DNA of 23,188 bases, taken from an uncultured Eubacteriales bacterium. Lineage in GTDB: Bacteria > Bacillota > Clostridia > Oscillospirales > Oscillospiraceae. The notes under the pieces were generated by a model. That model made no database searches. It saw nothing but the letters and a program-made list of their open reading frames with translations, and had not been told where the DNA came from. Within the stretch, counting starts at the first letter, position 1, and each line of letters begins with the position of its first letter. Positions 15,456-22,750 of the stretch are shown piece after piece. A program made the translations under genes and the position numbers. Location of the stretch: assembly GCA_900551495.1 (NCBI GenBank), contig URWG01000008.1:1-23188 (forward strand), read 5' to 3'.

Positions 15456-15484
15456 TTGACAAAGCGCCCTCGGTCTGCTATATT
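15456..15484 (+). promoter_or_regulatory. Sigma-A promoter of the riboswitch-permease unit
   Basis: A perfect TTGACA at 15456-15461 and TATATT at 15479-15484 have a 17-base spacer and an extended -10 TGC. The predicted transcription start, about 15491, coincides with the first base of the riboswitch P1 stem. Confidence 0.9.
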
Positions 15485-15490
15485 AATTGC

Positions 15491-15578
15491 GTTAAAAGGG
15501 AGTAGTTATTACGCATACTCAACAATCGCCCGACAAACGTCGGTGGGTATGCGCCTGTTTGGGAACGAGACTTTTGGC
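15491..15578 (+). ncRNA. yybP-ykoY (manganese-sensing) riboswitch aptamer
   Basis: The leader has the hallmarks of the yybP-ykoY class: GGAGTAG at 15499-15505 (loop L1) and AACGAGA at 15564-15570 (loop L3), each next to a strand of the closing stem. Stem P1 pairs 15491-15498 with 15571-15578 (8 bp, two G-U pairs). A second stem pairs 15512-15518 with 15547-15553 (7 bp), capped by a small hairpin 15530-15534/15539-15543. This class is known to bind Mn2+ between L1 and L3 and to switch on genes for Mn2+ export. The 3' strand of P1 is also part of the terminator stem, so the two folds exclude each other: Mn2+ binding should stabilise P1, block termination and turn the permease on. Confidence 0.87.
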
Positions 15579-15604
15579 ACCGTGCGTGCCGAGAGTCTTT
15601 TTTT
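15569..15604 (+). terminator. Riboswitch expression platform: regulated intrinsic terminator
   Basis: A 12-bp stem (two G-U pairs) joins 15569-15580 with 15586-15597 around a 5-base loop and is followed by seven T residues at 15598-15604. Its 5' arm includes 15571-15578, the 3' strand of riboswitch stem P1, so formation is mutually exclusive with the aptamer. Confidence 0.9.
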
Positions 15605-15656
15605 CTTACTTTTTGCGGCGGATTTTCGCGCCGCACAGAGAGGAGCTGTTATTTAT

Positions 15657-16952
15657 ATGTTGATTCCCCTGATTGCTTTTGCCGTGACCTATGTTCTGAT
15701 GATTCTGCTGCCGAAGGTGCGGCATTGGGTCGCAGCCTGCGCCGCAGTGTTCTTTATCATTTGGGGCGGCATCTCCGGCAACGGCAGCCCGATGACGGCG
15801 CTGCCCGATGCCGCAGGAACGATCAACTGGAACGTCCTGATGATGCTGTTCGGCACGATGGGGACGGTTTATTTCTTCATTGCCTCAAAAATGCCCGACC
15901 GTATGGCGGAGCGCATCCTGCGCATCGCGCCGAACACAATGTGGGCAGTGGTGCTGATCTCGCTGTTTTCCGGCTTTATTTCGGCGTTTATGGACAACGT
16001 TGCCACCGTCCTGATGATTGCACCGATCGGACTGGCGGTTGCAAAGCAGCTCAAGATTTCGCCCGTGGATATGCTCATCTGTATCTCCGTTTCGTCCAAT
16101 CTGCAGGGTGCGGCAACGCTCGTGGGCGATACGACGTCGATCATGCTCGGCGGCTACGCGGATATGAATTTTTTTGAGTTTTTCTTCCTTGACGGAAAAT
16201 TCAGTATTTTCTGGGCGGTGGAGCTGGGCGCACTGGCGACCGTTCCCGTTATCATGTTCCTTTTCCGCAAGCAGCGCAGCCATGTGATGATCCAGTCGCA
16301 GACGCAGGTCGAGGATTATGTGCCCTCCGTCTTGCTGCTGCTGAATATCGTGCTGCTGATCGGTGCGTCCTTCCTGCCCGATCTGCCGGAGAATATTAAC
16401 GGCTATATCTGCCTTGCAATCTTTGCGGTTACGGCGCTGTATTCTCTCCTGCGCAACCGGAGCGCAAAGCAGCTCGTCTCCGCTCTGCGGGAAATCGATT
16501 TTCGCACGATTTTACTGCTGGCATCGCTGTTTATTATCATCGGCGGCGTGGAGCGTGCCGGTATTCTTGACGAGCTTGCGAGGATGATTCAATCTCTCGG
16601 CGGCGGCAATCTCTTCGCGGTCTACACCATCATCGTGGTTGCCTCGGTGCTGCTGTCTGCGTTTATCGACAACATACCGTATGTTGCGACCATGCTTCCC
16701 GTCATCAAAAGCATTGCCCTTGCCATGGGCATGACGGGTGTGCCGTATGTGCTCTACTTCGGGCTTCTCAGCGGAGCGACCCTCGGCGGCAACATCACAC
16801 CCATCGGCGCCTCAGCGAACATTACCGCCATCGGTATCCTGCGCAAGGAGGGCTACGAGGTCAAAAACAGTCAGTTTATGCGCATCGGACTGCCGTTTAC
16901 GCTCGTCGCCGTGCTGGTCGGCTATGTCTACATTTGGCTGATTTGGGCATAA
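15657..16952 (+). CDS. ArsB/NhaD-like ion permease under riboswitch control (candidate Mn2+ exporter)
   Basis: This 431-residue membrane protein belongs to the ion-transporter superfamily that includes ArsB, NhaD and SLC13-like carriers. It is built of two inverted repeats; each has a transmembrane stretch with Asp-Asn (SAFMDN, Asp113-Asn114; SAFIDN, Asp338-Asn339) and a later discontinuous-helix region rich in Gly, Ser and Thr (SSNLQGAATLVGDTTS at 146-161; LSGATLGGNITPIGASAN at 371-388). About 10-11 helices are apparent. The ATG at 15657 is chosen because in-frame codons upstream lie within the riboswitch; a GAGGAG site sits 11 bases before. Family members move arsenite, Na+/H+ or carboxylates, but the Mn2+-type riboswitch points to manganese or another divalent cation. 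The substrate is inferred. Confidence 0.9.
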   Translation: MLIPLIAFAVTYVLMILLPKVRHWVAACAAVFFIIWGGISGNGSPMTALPDAAGTINWNVLMMLFGTMGTVYFFIASKMPDRMAERILRIAPNTMWAVVLISLFSGFISAFMDNVATVLMIAPIGLAVAKQLKISPVDMLICISVSSNLQGAATLVGDTTSIMLGGYADMNFFEFFFLDGKFSIFWAVELGALATVPVIMFLFRKQRSHVMIQSQTQVEDYVPSVLLLLNIVLLIGASFLPDLPENINGYICLAIFAVTALYSLLRNRSAKQLVSALREIDFRTILLLASLFIIIGGVERAGILDELARMIQSLGGGNLFAVYTIIVVASVLLSAFIDNIPYVATMLPVIKSIALAMGMTGVPYVLYFGLLSGATLGGNITPIGASANITAIGILRKEGYEVKNSQFMRIGLPFTLVAVLVGYVYIWLIWA

Positions 16953-16960
16953 AGCTGCGA

Positions 16961-17002
16961 AAACTACTCCGGTTGGAAGAAGACTTCCAACCGGAGTAGT
17001 TT
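16961..17002. terminator. Bidirectional terminator between permease and potD
   Basis: A perfect 19-bp stem pairs 16961-16979 with 16984-17002 around a 4-base loop. T-runs are short on both strands (TTTACTTTA on +, TTTTCG on -), but the stem strength and position between convergent genes make a two-way terminator the best reading. Confidence 0.85.
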
Positions 17003-17005
17003 ACT

Positions 17006-18208
17006 TTATGATGATGTTTTCCATTTTGCACAGCGGCGTGCCTTTTTTGCCCGCCGGCGCATTTTCGCGTAGAGCCACAGCACGGCGACACCGACAGCGG
17101 CGACGGCGGTCAGAATGAGATAAACCGTTGTTGCGGTATCGGCGGTCTTAACGGTCAGCCAAAGCGTGTTCATTTCCTGCGTTGCCGTCTCGGAAAGTGC
17201 GCGGAAGGCGACGCCGCGAGCCAGCACCTCGTCGGAGGGGTAGGCAACGGGATTTTCCGCCGTTTCGGGGTCCATCAGCGCCTTCGCCGCAGAGGAGGGC
17301 GCGGAATAGCCCAAAAACTCCAAATTCTGCGCACAAATCTCGGGCGAAATCAGGAAGTTGATGAACAGCTCGGCTTCCTTCTTGTGCTCGGCGCCCTTCG
17401 GGATGCAAATTGCATCGACAAAGAGATTGTAGCCCTCCTCGGGGAAGTAAAACTCCAAATCGGGATTTTCCTCAACCATCGTTAGGTAGTCGCCTGCGTA
17501 GTACGGCGCGATCCAAGCCTCGGCACGCTCCATCTTGCTGAAAATCTGATCCATCACATAGTCCTGCACCAGCGGCTTTTGGTCGCGCAGGAGCTGCGCC
17601 GCCAGACCCAGCGCCACGCTGTCCTCGGAGTTGATGTCGTAGCCCAGCTCAAGCTGCGCAATGGCAAAGGCGTCGCGGGGATTGTCGAACATCAGAATCT
17701 TGCCCGCGTACTTTTCGTTCCCGAAAATCTCCCAGCCCGTGACATCCGCAGGATCGACGTACTTCGTGTTGTAGATAATGCCCACGGTGCCCCAGGTGTA
17801 GGGGACGGAGTAGCGGTTTTCCGGGTCGTAGGCGAGGTTTTTGAAGCCCTCGTCGATCGTCTCGTAATTCGGAATATTGGAGAAGTCCAGCTCCTCAAGC
17901 ATATCCTCCTGAATGAGCTTGTCGATCATATAATCCGAAGGGATGATGATGTCGAAGGAGGAACCGCCCGCCTTGAGCTTGGTATACATACTCTCGTTGC
18001 TGTCGAAGGTCATGTAGTTGACCTTGATGTTCGGGTAAGCCTCCTCGAACGCCTCGATCACGTCGATGGAATCGTCGGTGCCGTCGGCGATATACTGACC
18101 CCAGTTATAGACGTTGATCGTTACCGTATCGGCAGCGGCGGCGGAGGTGGGCAGCGCGGTCAAACAGATCAGCAGCGCAAGAAGGAGGGAAAGAAGACGC
18201 ATTCTCAC
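17006..18208 (-). CDS. potD: Polyamine ABC transporter substrate-binding protein with C-terminal membrane anchor
   Basis: This 400-residue extracytoplasmic protein should capture spermidine or putrescine for PotABC. After a signal peptide (about 1-26, ending in SAAAA) the mature domain has PotD features: VYNWGQYI near 33-40, PSDYMIDKL, YSVPYTWGTVGIIYN and APYYAGDY. There is no lipobox Cys at the signal cleavage site, which Gram-positive PotD proteins normally use for anchoring. Instead a hydrophobic helix (about 362-380) followed by a strongly basic tail (MRRRAKKARR) gives a C-terminal membrane anchor. The start is GTG at 18208 in a GTGA overlap with potC and 8 bases from GGAGG; ATG at 18202 is the alternative. 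It is last in potABCD. Confidence 0.92.
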   Translation of the reverse strand: MRMRLLSLLLALLICLTALPTSAAAADTVTINVYNWGQYIADGTDDSIDVIEAFEEAYPNIKVNYMTFDSNESMYTKLKAGGSSFDIIIPSDYMIDKLIQEDMLEELDFSNIPNYETIDEGFKNLAYDPENRYSVPYTWGTVGIIYNTKYVDPADVTGWEIFGNEKYAGKILMFDNPRDAFAIAQLELGYDINSEDSVALGLAAQLLRDQKPLVQDYVMDQIFSKMERAEAWIAPYYAGDYLTMVEENPDLEFYFPEEGYNLFVDAICIPKGAEHKKEAELFINFLISPEICAQNLEFLGYSAPSSAAKALMDPETAENPVAYPSDEVLARGVAFRALSETATQEMNTLWLTVKTADTATTVYLILTAVAAVGVAVLWLYAKMRRRAKKARRCAKWKTSS

Positions 18209-19020
18209 TTCGCAGCCCTCCTTTGCTTTTGACGACGGGTCTTATCCCGCGCCTGCAGGAGGTTCATCGTCGTCATGACCAGCAGGATCACGAGGAACAT
18301 CAGCGTAAACAGGGCGTAGACCTTCGGCTGGATGGGCTTTTTCGTGTAGCTGTAGATCTCGACCGGCAGCGTGACAAAGCCGGAGCCGGTGACGAAATAG
18401 GAGATTACAAAATCGTCAAGAGACATCGTGAACGCCATCAGCATACCGGAGATGATACCGGGCATGATCTCGTGCAGAACGACCTTGAAGAACGCCTGAA
18501 CGGGCGTGCAGCCGAGATCGAGCGCCGCCTCGGTCAGGTCGGGGTCCATCTGCGACAGCTTCGGCATGACGTTGAGGATGATATACGGCAGATTGAACGT
18601 GATATGCGCAATCAGCAACGTCCAAAAGCCGAGAATCGAGTGGATACGCAGCATCATGCCCGCGAAGGCGAACAGCAGCGCCATTGAAACGCCCGTGACG
18701 ATCTCGGGGTTGGTCATGGGGATGTTGGTCATCGTCATGACCGCCGAGCGCATCCGCCCGCGCATTCTGAAGATACCGACGGCGGCGGCGGTGCCGATTA
18801 CGGTTGCCAGCAGGCTTGCCAGTACGGAGATAATCAGCGAATTGCGCAGCAGCGCCAGCAGCGACGAATCGCGGAACAGTTCCTTGTACTGGTCGAAGGT
18901 GAAACCCTTGAATACGGCGATGTCCATACCCTTGTTGAACGAGGCGACCGCAAGGACGACCATCGGAATGTACAGGAACGCAAAGACCAAAACGGTGAAA
19001 ACACGGTTAAATCGTCTCAT
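18205..19020 (-). CDS. potC: Spermidine/putrescine ABC transporter permease PotC
   Basis: This 271-residue inner-membrane protein forms half of the polyamine channel. Six membrane helices are visible, the first at about 7-27. The cytoplasmic EAA loop that docks on PotA reads LTEAALDLGCTPVQAFFKV (near 168-186). The N-terminus, with MVVLAVASFNKG after the first helix, is typical of PotC. It overlaps potB by 4 bases (ATGA) and potD by 4 bases (GTGA), so the genes are translationally coupled. Length matches the family. Confidence 0.94.
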   Translation of the reverse strand: MRRFNRVFTVLVFAFLYIPMVVLAVASFNKGMDIAVFKGFTFDQYKELFRDSSLLALLRNSLIISVLASLLATVIGTAAAVGIFRMRGRMRSAVMTMTNIPMTNPEIVTGVSMALLFAFAGMMLRIHSILGFWTLLIAHITFNLPYIILNVMPKLSQMDPDLTEAALDLGCTPVQAFFKVVLHEIMPGIISGMLMAFTMSLDDFVISYFVTGSGFVTLPVEIYSYTKKPIQPKVYALFTLMFLVILLVMTTMNLLQARDKTRRQKQRRAAK

Positions 19021-19832
19021 ATCGTCACCATGCTTTCTTCGTCGTCGTCCGTGAAGTGGTTCATAATGCCGATGCAGGCAAAGATGAGCACCATCAGCAC
19101 CAGCGACATGGCGGCGCCTAAATTCGGATTGTAGGCGGACTTGAACTGCGACTCAATGACGTCGCCGATGAGGATTGTACCGGGCGAGCCGAGCTTCTGC
19201 GAAATGTAGAAGGTTGAAACGGCGGGAACGAACACCATCGTAATGCCCGAGACAATGCCGGGGACGGACAGGGGGAGCGTCACCTTGGTAAAGACCTGCC
19301 GCGTATTGCAGCCCAAGTCCTCCGCCGCCTCGATCAGCCGGCGGTCAAGCTTCATAATGACCGTGTAAAGCGGCAGAATCATATACGGCAGATAGTTATA
19401 GACCATGCCGAGAATGACTGCGCCGTTATTTCGGATGAGCGGCAGGGGAGACAGCCCCAGCGAGCGGACGAAATTATTGATAATGCCGGTGTCCTCTAAA
19501 AGCGCGACCCAAGCCAGCGTCCGCAGCAGGAAGCTCATGCACATCGGGAGCATGATGAACATTTGCAGAAAGCGCTGCTTGAGCGGGGAGCAGTGCGCAA
19601 TGTAGTATGCCACAGGGTAGCCGATGACAAGGCAGATCAGCGTGGCAAAGATGCTCAGCCAGATCGAGCGGAGGAAAATGGGGAGATAATCCCAAATTTT
19701 CGCAAGGTTCGCGAGGGTAAAGGCTCCCGTGACCGAGTCCGTGAAGGCGAAGTAAGCCACGACGCCCAACGGGATCAGCGTAAACAGGAGCATCCAAATA
19801 ATGTACGGACCGGACAGCCACTTACTCTTCAT
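19017..19832 (-). CDS. potB: Spermidine/putrescine ABC transporter permease PotB
   Basis: This 271-residue membrane protein is the second half of the polyamine channel. It has six helices (first at about 8-28: IIWMLLFTLIPLGVVAYFAF) and an EAA loop LIEAAEDLGCNTRQVFTKV. The start at 19832 (MKSKWL) is preferred over a frame reaching 19865, because GGAGG lies 9 bases before it and the longer form adds an Arg-rich tail inside potA. It overlaps the end of potA by 11 bases, as is common in this operon. Confidence 0.93.
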   Translation of the reverse strand: MKSKWLSGPYIIWMLLFTLIPLGVVAYFAFTDSVTGAFTLANLAKIWDYLPIFLRSIWLSIFATLICLVIGYPVAYYIAHCSPLKQRFLQMFIMLPMCMSFLLRTLAWVALLEDTGIINNFVRSLGLSPLPLIRNNGAVILGMVYNYLPYMILPLYTVIMKLDRRLIEAAEDLGCNTRQVFTKVTLPLSVPGIVSGITMVFVPAVSTFYISQKLGSPGTILIGDVIESQFKSAYNPNLGAAMSLVLMVLIFACIGIMNHFTDDDEESMVTI

Positions 19833-20946
19833 CTTCGCTGCCCTCCGCGTCCGCGATCTCGTCATATTCCGCGGAATAGGAGCTGTAATCGCCGAACATA
19901 CCCGAATATTCGCTCTTGTGCATAATATGGATGTCCTCGGGATTCAGGCAAATGCCGATATACGAGCCGACGGGGCAGTAGTCGGTGGTTTGAATGAGCC
20001 ACTTGAAGCCCTTGAAGTCAACGATCGTATCATAGTGGACGCCCTTGAAGGTAACGGAGGTGACTGTGCCGCACAGGTGCCCTGCGTCGGCGGCAACGAT
20101 GTCAATATCCTCGGGACGGATGACGACATCGACCGGCTCGTTCTTTTCAAAGCCGCTGTCCACGCACGGGAACTGGCGCCCGAAGAACTTGACCAAACGG
20201 TCCTCCAGCATCACGCCGTCCAAAATGTTCGATTCGCCGATGAAGTCCGCGACAAAGGCGTTCTTCGGCTCATTGTAAATATCCTCCGGCGTGCCGATCT
20301 GCTGGATCTTGCCCTTATCCATGACCACGATGGTGTCGGACATGGTAAGCGCCTCCTCCTGGTCGTGGGTGACATAGATGAAGGTGATCCCCATGGTCTG
20401 CTGGATACGCTTCAGCTCGTTCTGCATATCCTTCCGCAGACGAAGATCCAGCGCACCGAGCGGCTCATCGAGCAGCAGCACCTTCGGACGGTTGACCAGC
20501 GCACGCGCAATGGCGACGCGCTGCTGCTGTCCGCCGGAGAGGGCGGTGACCTTTCGGTTTTCAAAGCCCTTGAGTGAAACGATCTCCAGCATTTCCGTTA
20601 CGCGCTCATCGATCTCCTCCTCGCTGAGCTTTGCAATGCGCAGTCCGAACGCGATGTTATCATACACGTCCAGATGGGGAAACAGCGCGTATCGCTGGAA
20701 CACCGTGTTGATCTTTCGTCGATAGGCAGGCACATCGTTGATTCGCTTGCCGTCAAACAGTACATCGCCGGATGTCGGCGTCAAAAAGCCTCCGATGACA
20801 CGAAGTGTGGTGGTCTTGCCGCAGCCGCTCGGACCGAGCAAGGTGAGAAATTCCTTGTCATTGATGTAAAGATTGATCGAATCGAGAATACGCTCCCCGT
20901 CAAACTCCATCACAAGGTCTGTCAAACGGATCAGCTCCTGGGACAT
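19822..20946 (-). CDS. potA: Spermidine/putrescine ABC transporter ATPase PotA
   Basis: This 374-residue cytoplasmic ATPase energises polyamine uptake. Walker A is GPSGCGKTT at 38-46, the Q-loop glutamine is at 84, the signature LSGGQQQ begins at 136, Walker B ends in Asp160-Glu161, and the H-loop His is 194. The C-terminal part (about 240-355) is the TOBE regulatory domain. The last 20 residues are very acidic (ending GSEDEE), beyond the usual family end, and are encoded up to the overlap with potB. The ATG at 20946 has a GGGGAGGA site. It is first in potABCD, the order seen in many Bacillota. Confidence 0.95.
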   Translation of the reverse strand: MSQELIRLTDLVMEFDGERILDSINLYINDKEFLTLLGPSGCGKTTTLRVIGGFLTPTSGDVLFDGKRINDVPAYRRKINTVFQRYALFPHLDVYDNIAFGLRIAKLSEEEIDERVTEMLEIVSLKGFENRKVTALSGGQQQRVAIARALVNRPKVLLLDEPLGALDLRLRKDMQNELKRIQQTMGITFIYVTHDQEEALTMSDTIVVMDKGKIQQIGTPEDIYNEPKNAFVADFIGESNILDGVMLEDRLVKFFGRQFPCVDSGFEKNEPVDVVIRPEDIDIVAADAGHLCGTVTSVTFKGVHYDTIVDFKGFKWLIQTTDYCPVGSYIGICLNPEDIHIMHKSEYSGMFGDYSSYSAEYDEIADAEGSEDEE

Positions 20947-21005
20947 TTATCCTCCCCCATTTCCAATATAGTAGTCCGTGGCAAAACCACAAAACCCTAT
21001 TGTGA

Positions 21006-21034
21006 ACTATATATGTTGAAGCTTGGAAAGTCAA
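21006..21034 (-). promoter_or_regulatory. Predicted promoter of potABCD
   Basis: On the minus strand TTGACT (21034-21029) and TATAGT (21011-21006) are separated by 17 bases, about 60 bases before the potA start. The leader between them and potA contains only a weak GTGG/CCAC hairpin. Confidence 0.82.
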
Positions 21035-21153
21035 TGCTTTTTTCGGTTTTTTCATGTTTTTTATGCGAAATTCGGACGCATTCTTACCGTATTCGACAAC
21101 GGAGAGCGTACAGGGAAGGGCGGCGGAATTCGGTGTAGATTTTTTTCCGCGCA

Positions 21154-21164
21154 TATGGTACAAT
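21154..21164 (+). promoter_or_regulatory. Predicted extended -10 promoter of the E2-like membrane protein
   Basis: TATGGTACAAT gives TACAAT at 21159-21164 with TGG directly upstream (extended -10). The -35 region is poor (TAGATT at 21136-21141 with 17 spacing). The stretch 21035-21135 between the divergent promoters shows no other feature. Confidence 0.55.
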
Positions 21165-21210
21165 GTTACCGACCGCTGCGGCGGAAAAGAGGATGAGAGA
21201 GGAGTATTAT

Positions 21211-22689
21211 ATGAAGCAGGTTCGCTATTATGTCAGCAGACGCAATCCGCTGACTTGGCTGGCAGGACTTCTGAGCGTCGGCGCGGCGGTAATGTATATC
21301 CTTGCGCTGTGCTTCGGCGAGTCGGCTGAGATCTCAACCGTCAACATCTGGTTCCAAAAGGTCCTGCCGATCTGGTGCGCGCTCGGTTTTGCGTTTATTG
21401 CCCTTGCGCGCGGGCAGGAGGAGCTGTACCGCTCCACAAAGCCCGTGTTTTGGGCGTGCGTTTACTTCGGGCAGATCGCGATGGATTGGTATCTGCGGAT
21501 ACGCCGAAACCCCGCCTGCGTTGTGGGACTGTCGGGCGGGTATAACCTTTTTGCCTACCTACGCTATGTTGTTGTATGCTGGCTGCTGTATTTAGTATTT
21601 TACATTGTTTATCGGCTGGTGATGACGGGGAAGCTTCCCCGCGCTCCCGTCCTGCCGCTGCTGACGGCGCTTCCGGTTGCATTTCTTGGCTACGACCTCT
21701 TTACGACGGCGGGAAGCGTCTCTCTGTATGAGCTGTGCAACAAGATCGGCAACCTCAGCCTTGTTACGGCGCTGTTTTCGACGGCGCTTGCCCTGCGTGT
21801 CTTTGCCGACGGGAAGTATCATCCCACCTGGGGCGACCGCAAGGACGGCAGACGCGTCCGCACGATGAGCGGTATGTCGGTCGTGGCGGGCTACATCATG
21901 CCCGACCGGAACGATGCCTGTAACAGCATCCACGATACCGTCGAGATCACGGCGGTTGAGCGCTATGTCCATAAAAAGCGCGCGGAGGGCTTGGAGGGCT
22001 TCGGCATTTTCCACGTTTTCCTTGCCGCCTATGTCCGCTGCATTGCGAAATACCCCGGGTGCAACCGCTTCTTCTCCGGACAGCGCGTCTACCAGCGCGA
22101 CGACGATATTCCCTTTACCATGACGGTAAAAAAGGAAATGTCCACCGATGCGCCCGACACGACGATCAAGCTCCACCTCAACCGTGCGGATAATGCCGAC
22201 GAGGTTTACCGCAAGCTCAACGCCGTGATTGAGGAGGTCAAGAACAGTCCGCTCGACAGCAGCTTTGATAATGTCGCAGGACTGCTGGCAAGTCTGCCGG
22301 GGCTTTTGCTGAAATTTACCGTGTGGTCGCTCAAGGTTGCCGATTATTTCGGCAAGCTCCCCGCATTCCTGACGGAGCTTAGCCCCTTCCACGGTGCGGT
22401 CATTTTCACCTCCATGGGTTCTCTCGGCATCCCGCCGATCGTACACCATCTGTATAATTTCGGCAACCTGCCTGTTTTCCTCGCCGTCGGCAGAAAGTAC
22501 CGTAAGACGGAGCTGGACATGGAGGGCAAGCCTGTCATGCGCCGCTATGTAGACATCGTACTCAACTGCGACGAGCGTACCGTGGACGGCTTCTACTACG
22601 CAACGGTCCTGAAGTATTTCCACAAGATCCTCCGCAACCCGTCCGTTCTCGATAACCCGCCGGACGAGATCGTGCAGGATATTGACTGA
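21211..22689 (+). CDS. Membrane protein fused to a 2-oxo acid dehydrogenase E2-like acyltransferase domain
   Basis: This 492-residue protein joins an N-terminal membrane part (about 1-200, six likely helices, first at 16-35) to a cytosolic domain (about 218-478) that resembles the catalytic domain of dihydrolipoamide acyltransferases and chloramphenicol acetyltransferase. Supporting features are the helix-rich AAYVRCIAKYPGCNRFF region (272-288), the HGAVIFTSMGSLGIPPIV beta-strand segment (394-411) and the C-terminal DERTVDGFYYATVLKYF (454-470), which matches the family's DHRxxDGxxxAxFL motif. The catalytic His of that motif is Glu455 here, so ordinary acyl transfer by His is not expected. No lipoyl or E1/E3-binding domain exists. 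The ATG at 21211 follows GAGGAG; upstream in-frame codons precede the ribosome site. Single-gene unit with its own promoter and terminator. Confidence 0.82.
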   Translation: MKQVRYYVSRRNPLTWLAGLLSVGAAVMYILALCFGESAEISTVNIWFQKVLPIWCALGFAFIALARGQEELYRSTKPVFWACVYFGQIAMDWYLRIRRNPACVVGLSGGYNLFAYLRYVVVCWLLYLVFYIVYRLVMTGKLPRAPVLPLLTALPVAFLGYDLFTTAGSVSLYELCNKIGNLSLVTALFSTALALRVFADGKYHPTWGDRKDGRRVRTMSGMSVVAGYIMPDRNDACNSIHDTVEITAVERYVHKKRAEGLEGFGIFHVFLAAYVRCIAKYPGCNRFFSGQRVYQRDDDIPFTMTVKKEMSTDAPDTTIKLHLNRADNADEVYRKLNAVIEEVKNSPLDSSFDNVAGLLASLPGLLLKFTVWSLKVADYFGKLPAFLTELSPFHGAVIFTSMGSLGIPPIVHHLYNFGNLPVFLAVGRKYRKTELDMEGKPVMRRYVDIVLNCDERTVDGFYYATVLKYFHKILRNPSVLDNPPDEIVQDID

Positions 22690-22698
22690 ATTCACATT

Positions 22699-22732
22699 AA
22701 GCGCGGCACTGTCGATCGACGGTGCCGCGCTT
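22699..22732. terminator. Terminator hairpin between convergent genes
   Basis: Positions 22699-22732 form an almost perfect 34-base palindrome (one G-U pair per strand) with a small central loop, ten bases after the E2-like gene stop. The T-rich TTGATTTCTGTTT on + supports termination of that gene; on - the tail is weaker. Confidence 0.75.
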
Positions 22733-22750
22733 GATTTCTGTTTATATAGA

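Noticed and set aside
15456..15656. N-terminal extension of the permease through the leader
   Set aside because: It would translate the promoter, the riboswitch and its terminator; the ATG at 15657 gives the normal first membrane helix.
18130..18208. Lipobox in the PotD signal peptide (LLIC at residues 12-15)
   Set aside because: The residue before Cys is Ile rather than Gly, Ala or Ser, and the Cys lies inside the hydrophobic core, so lipid attachment is unlikely.
21001..21210. Riboswitch or leader RNA between potA and the E2-like gene
   Set aside because: Only divergent promoters and one weak 4-bp hairpin were found; no conserved aptamer pattern or terminator is present.
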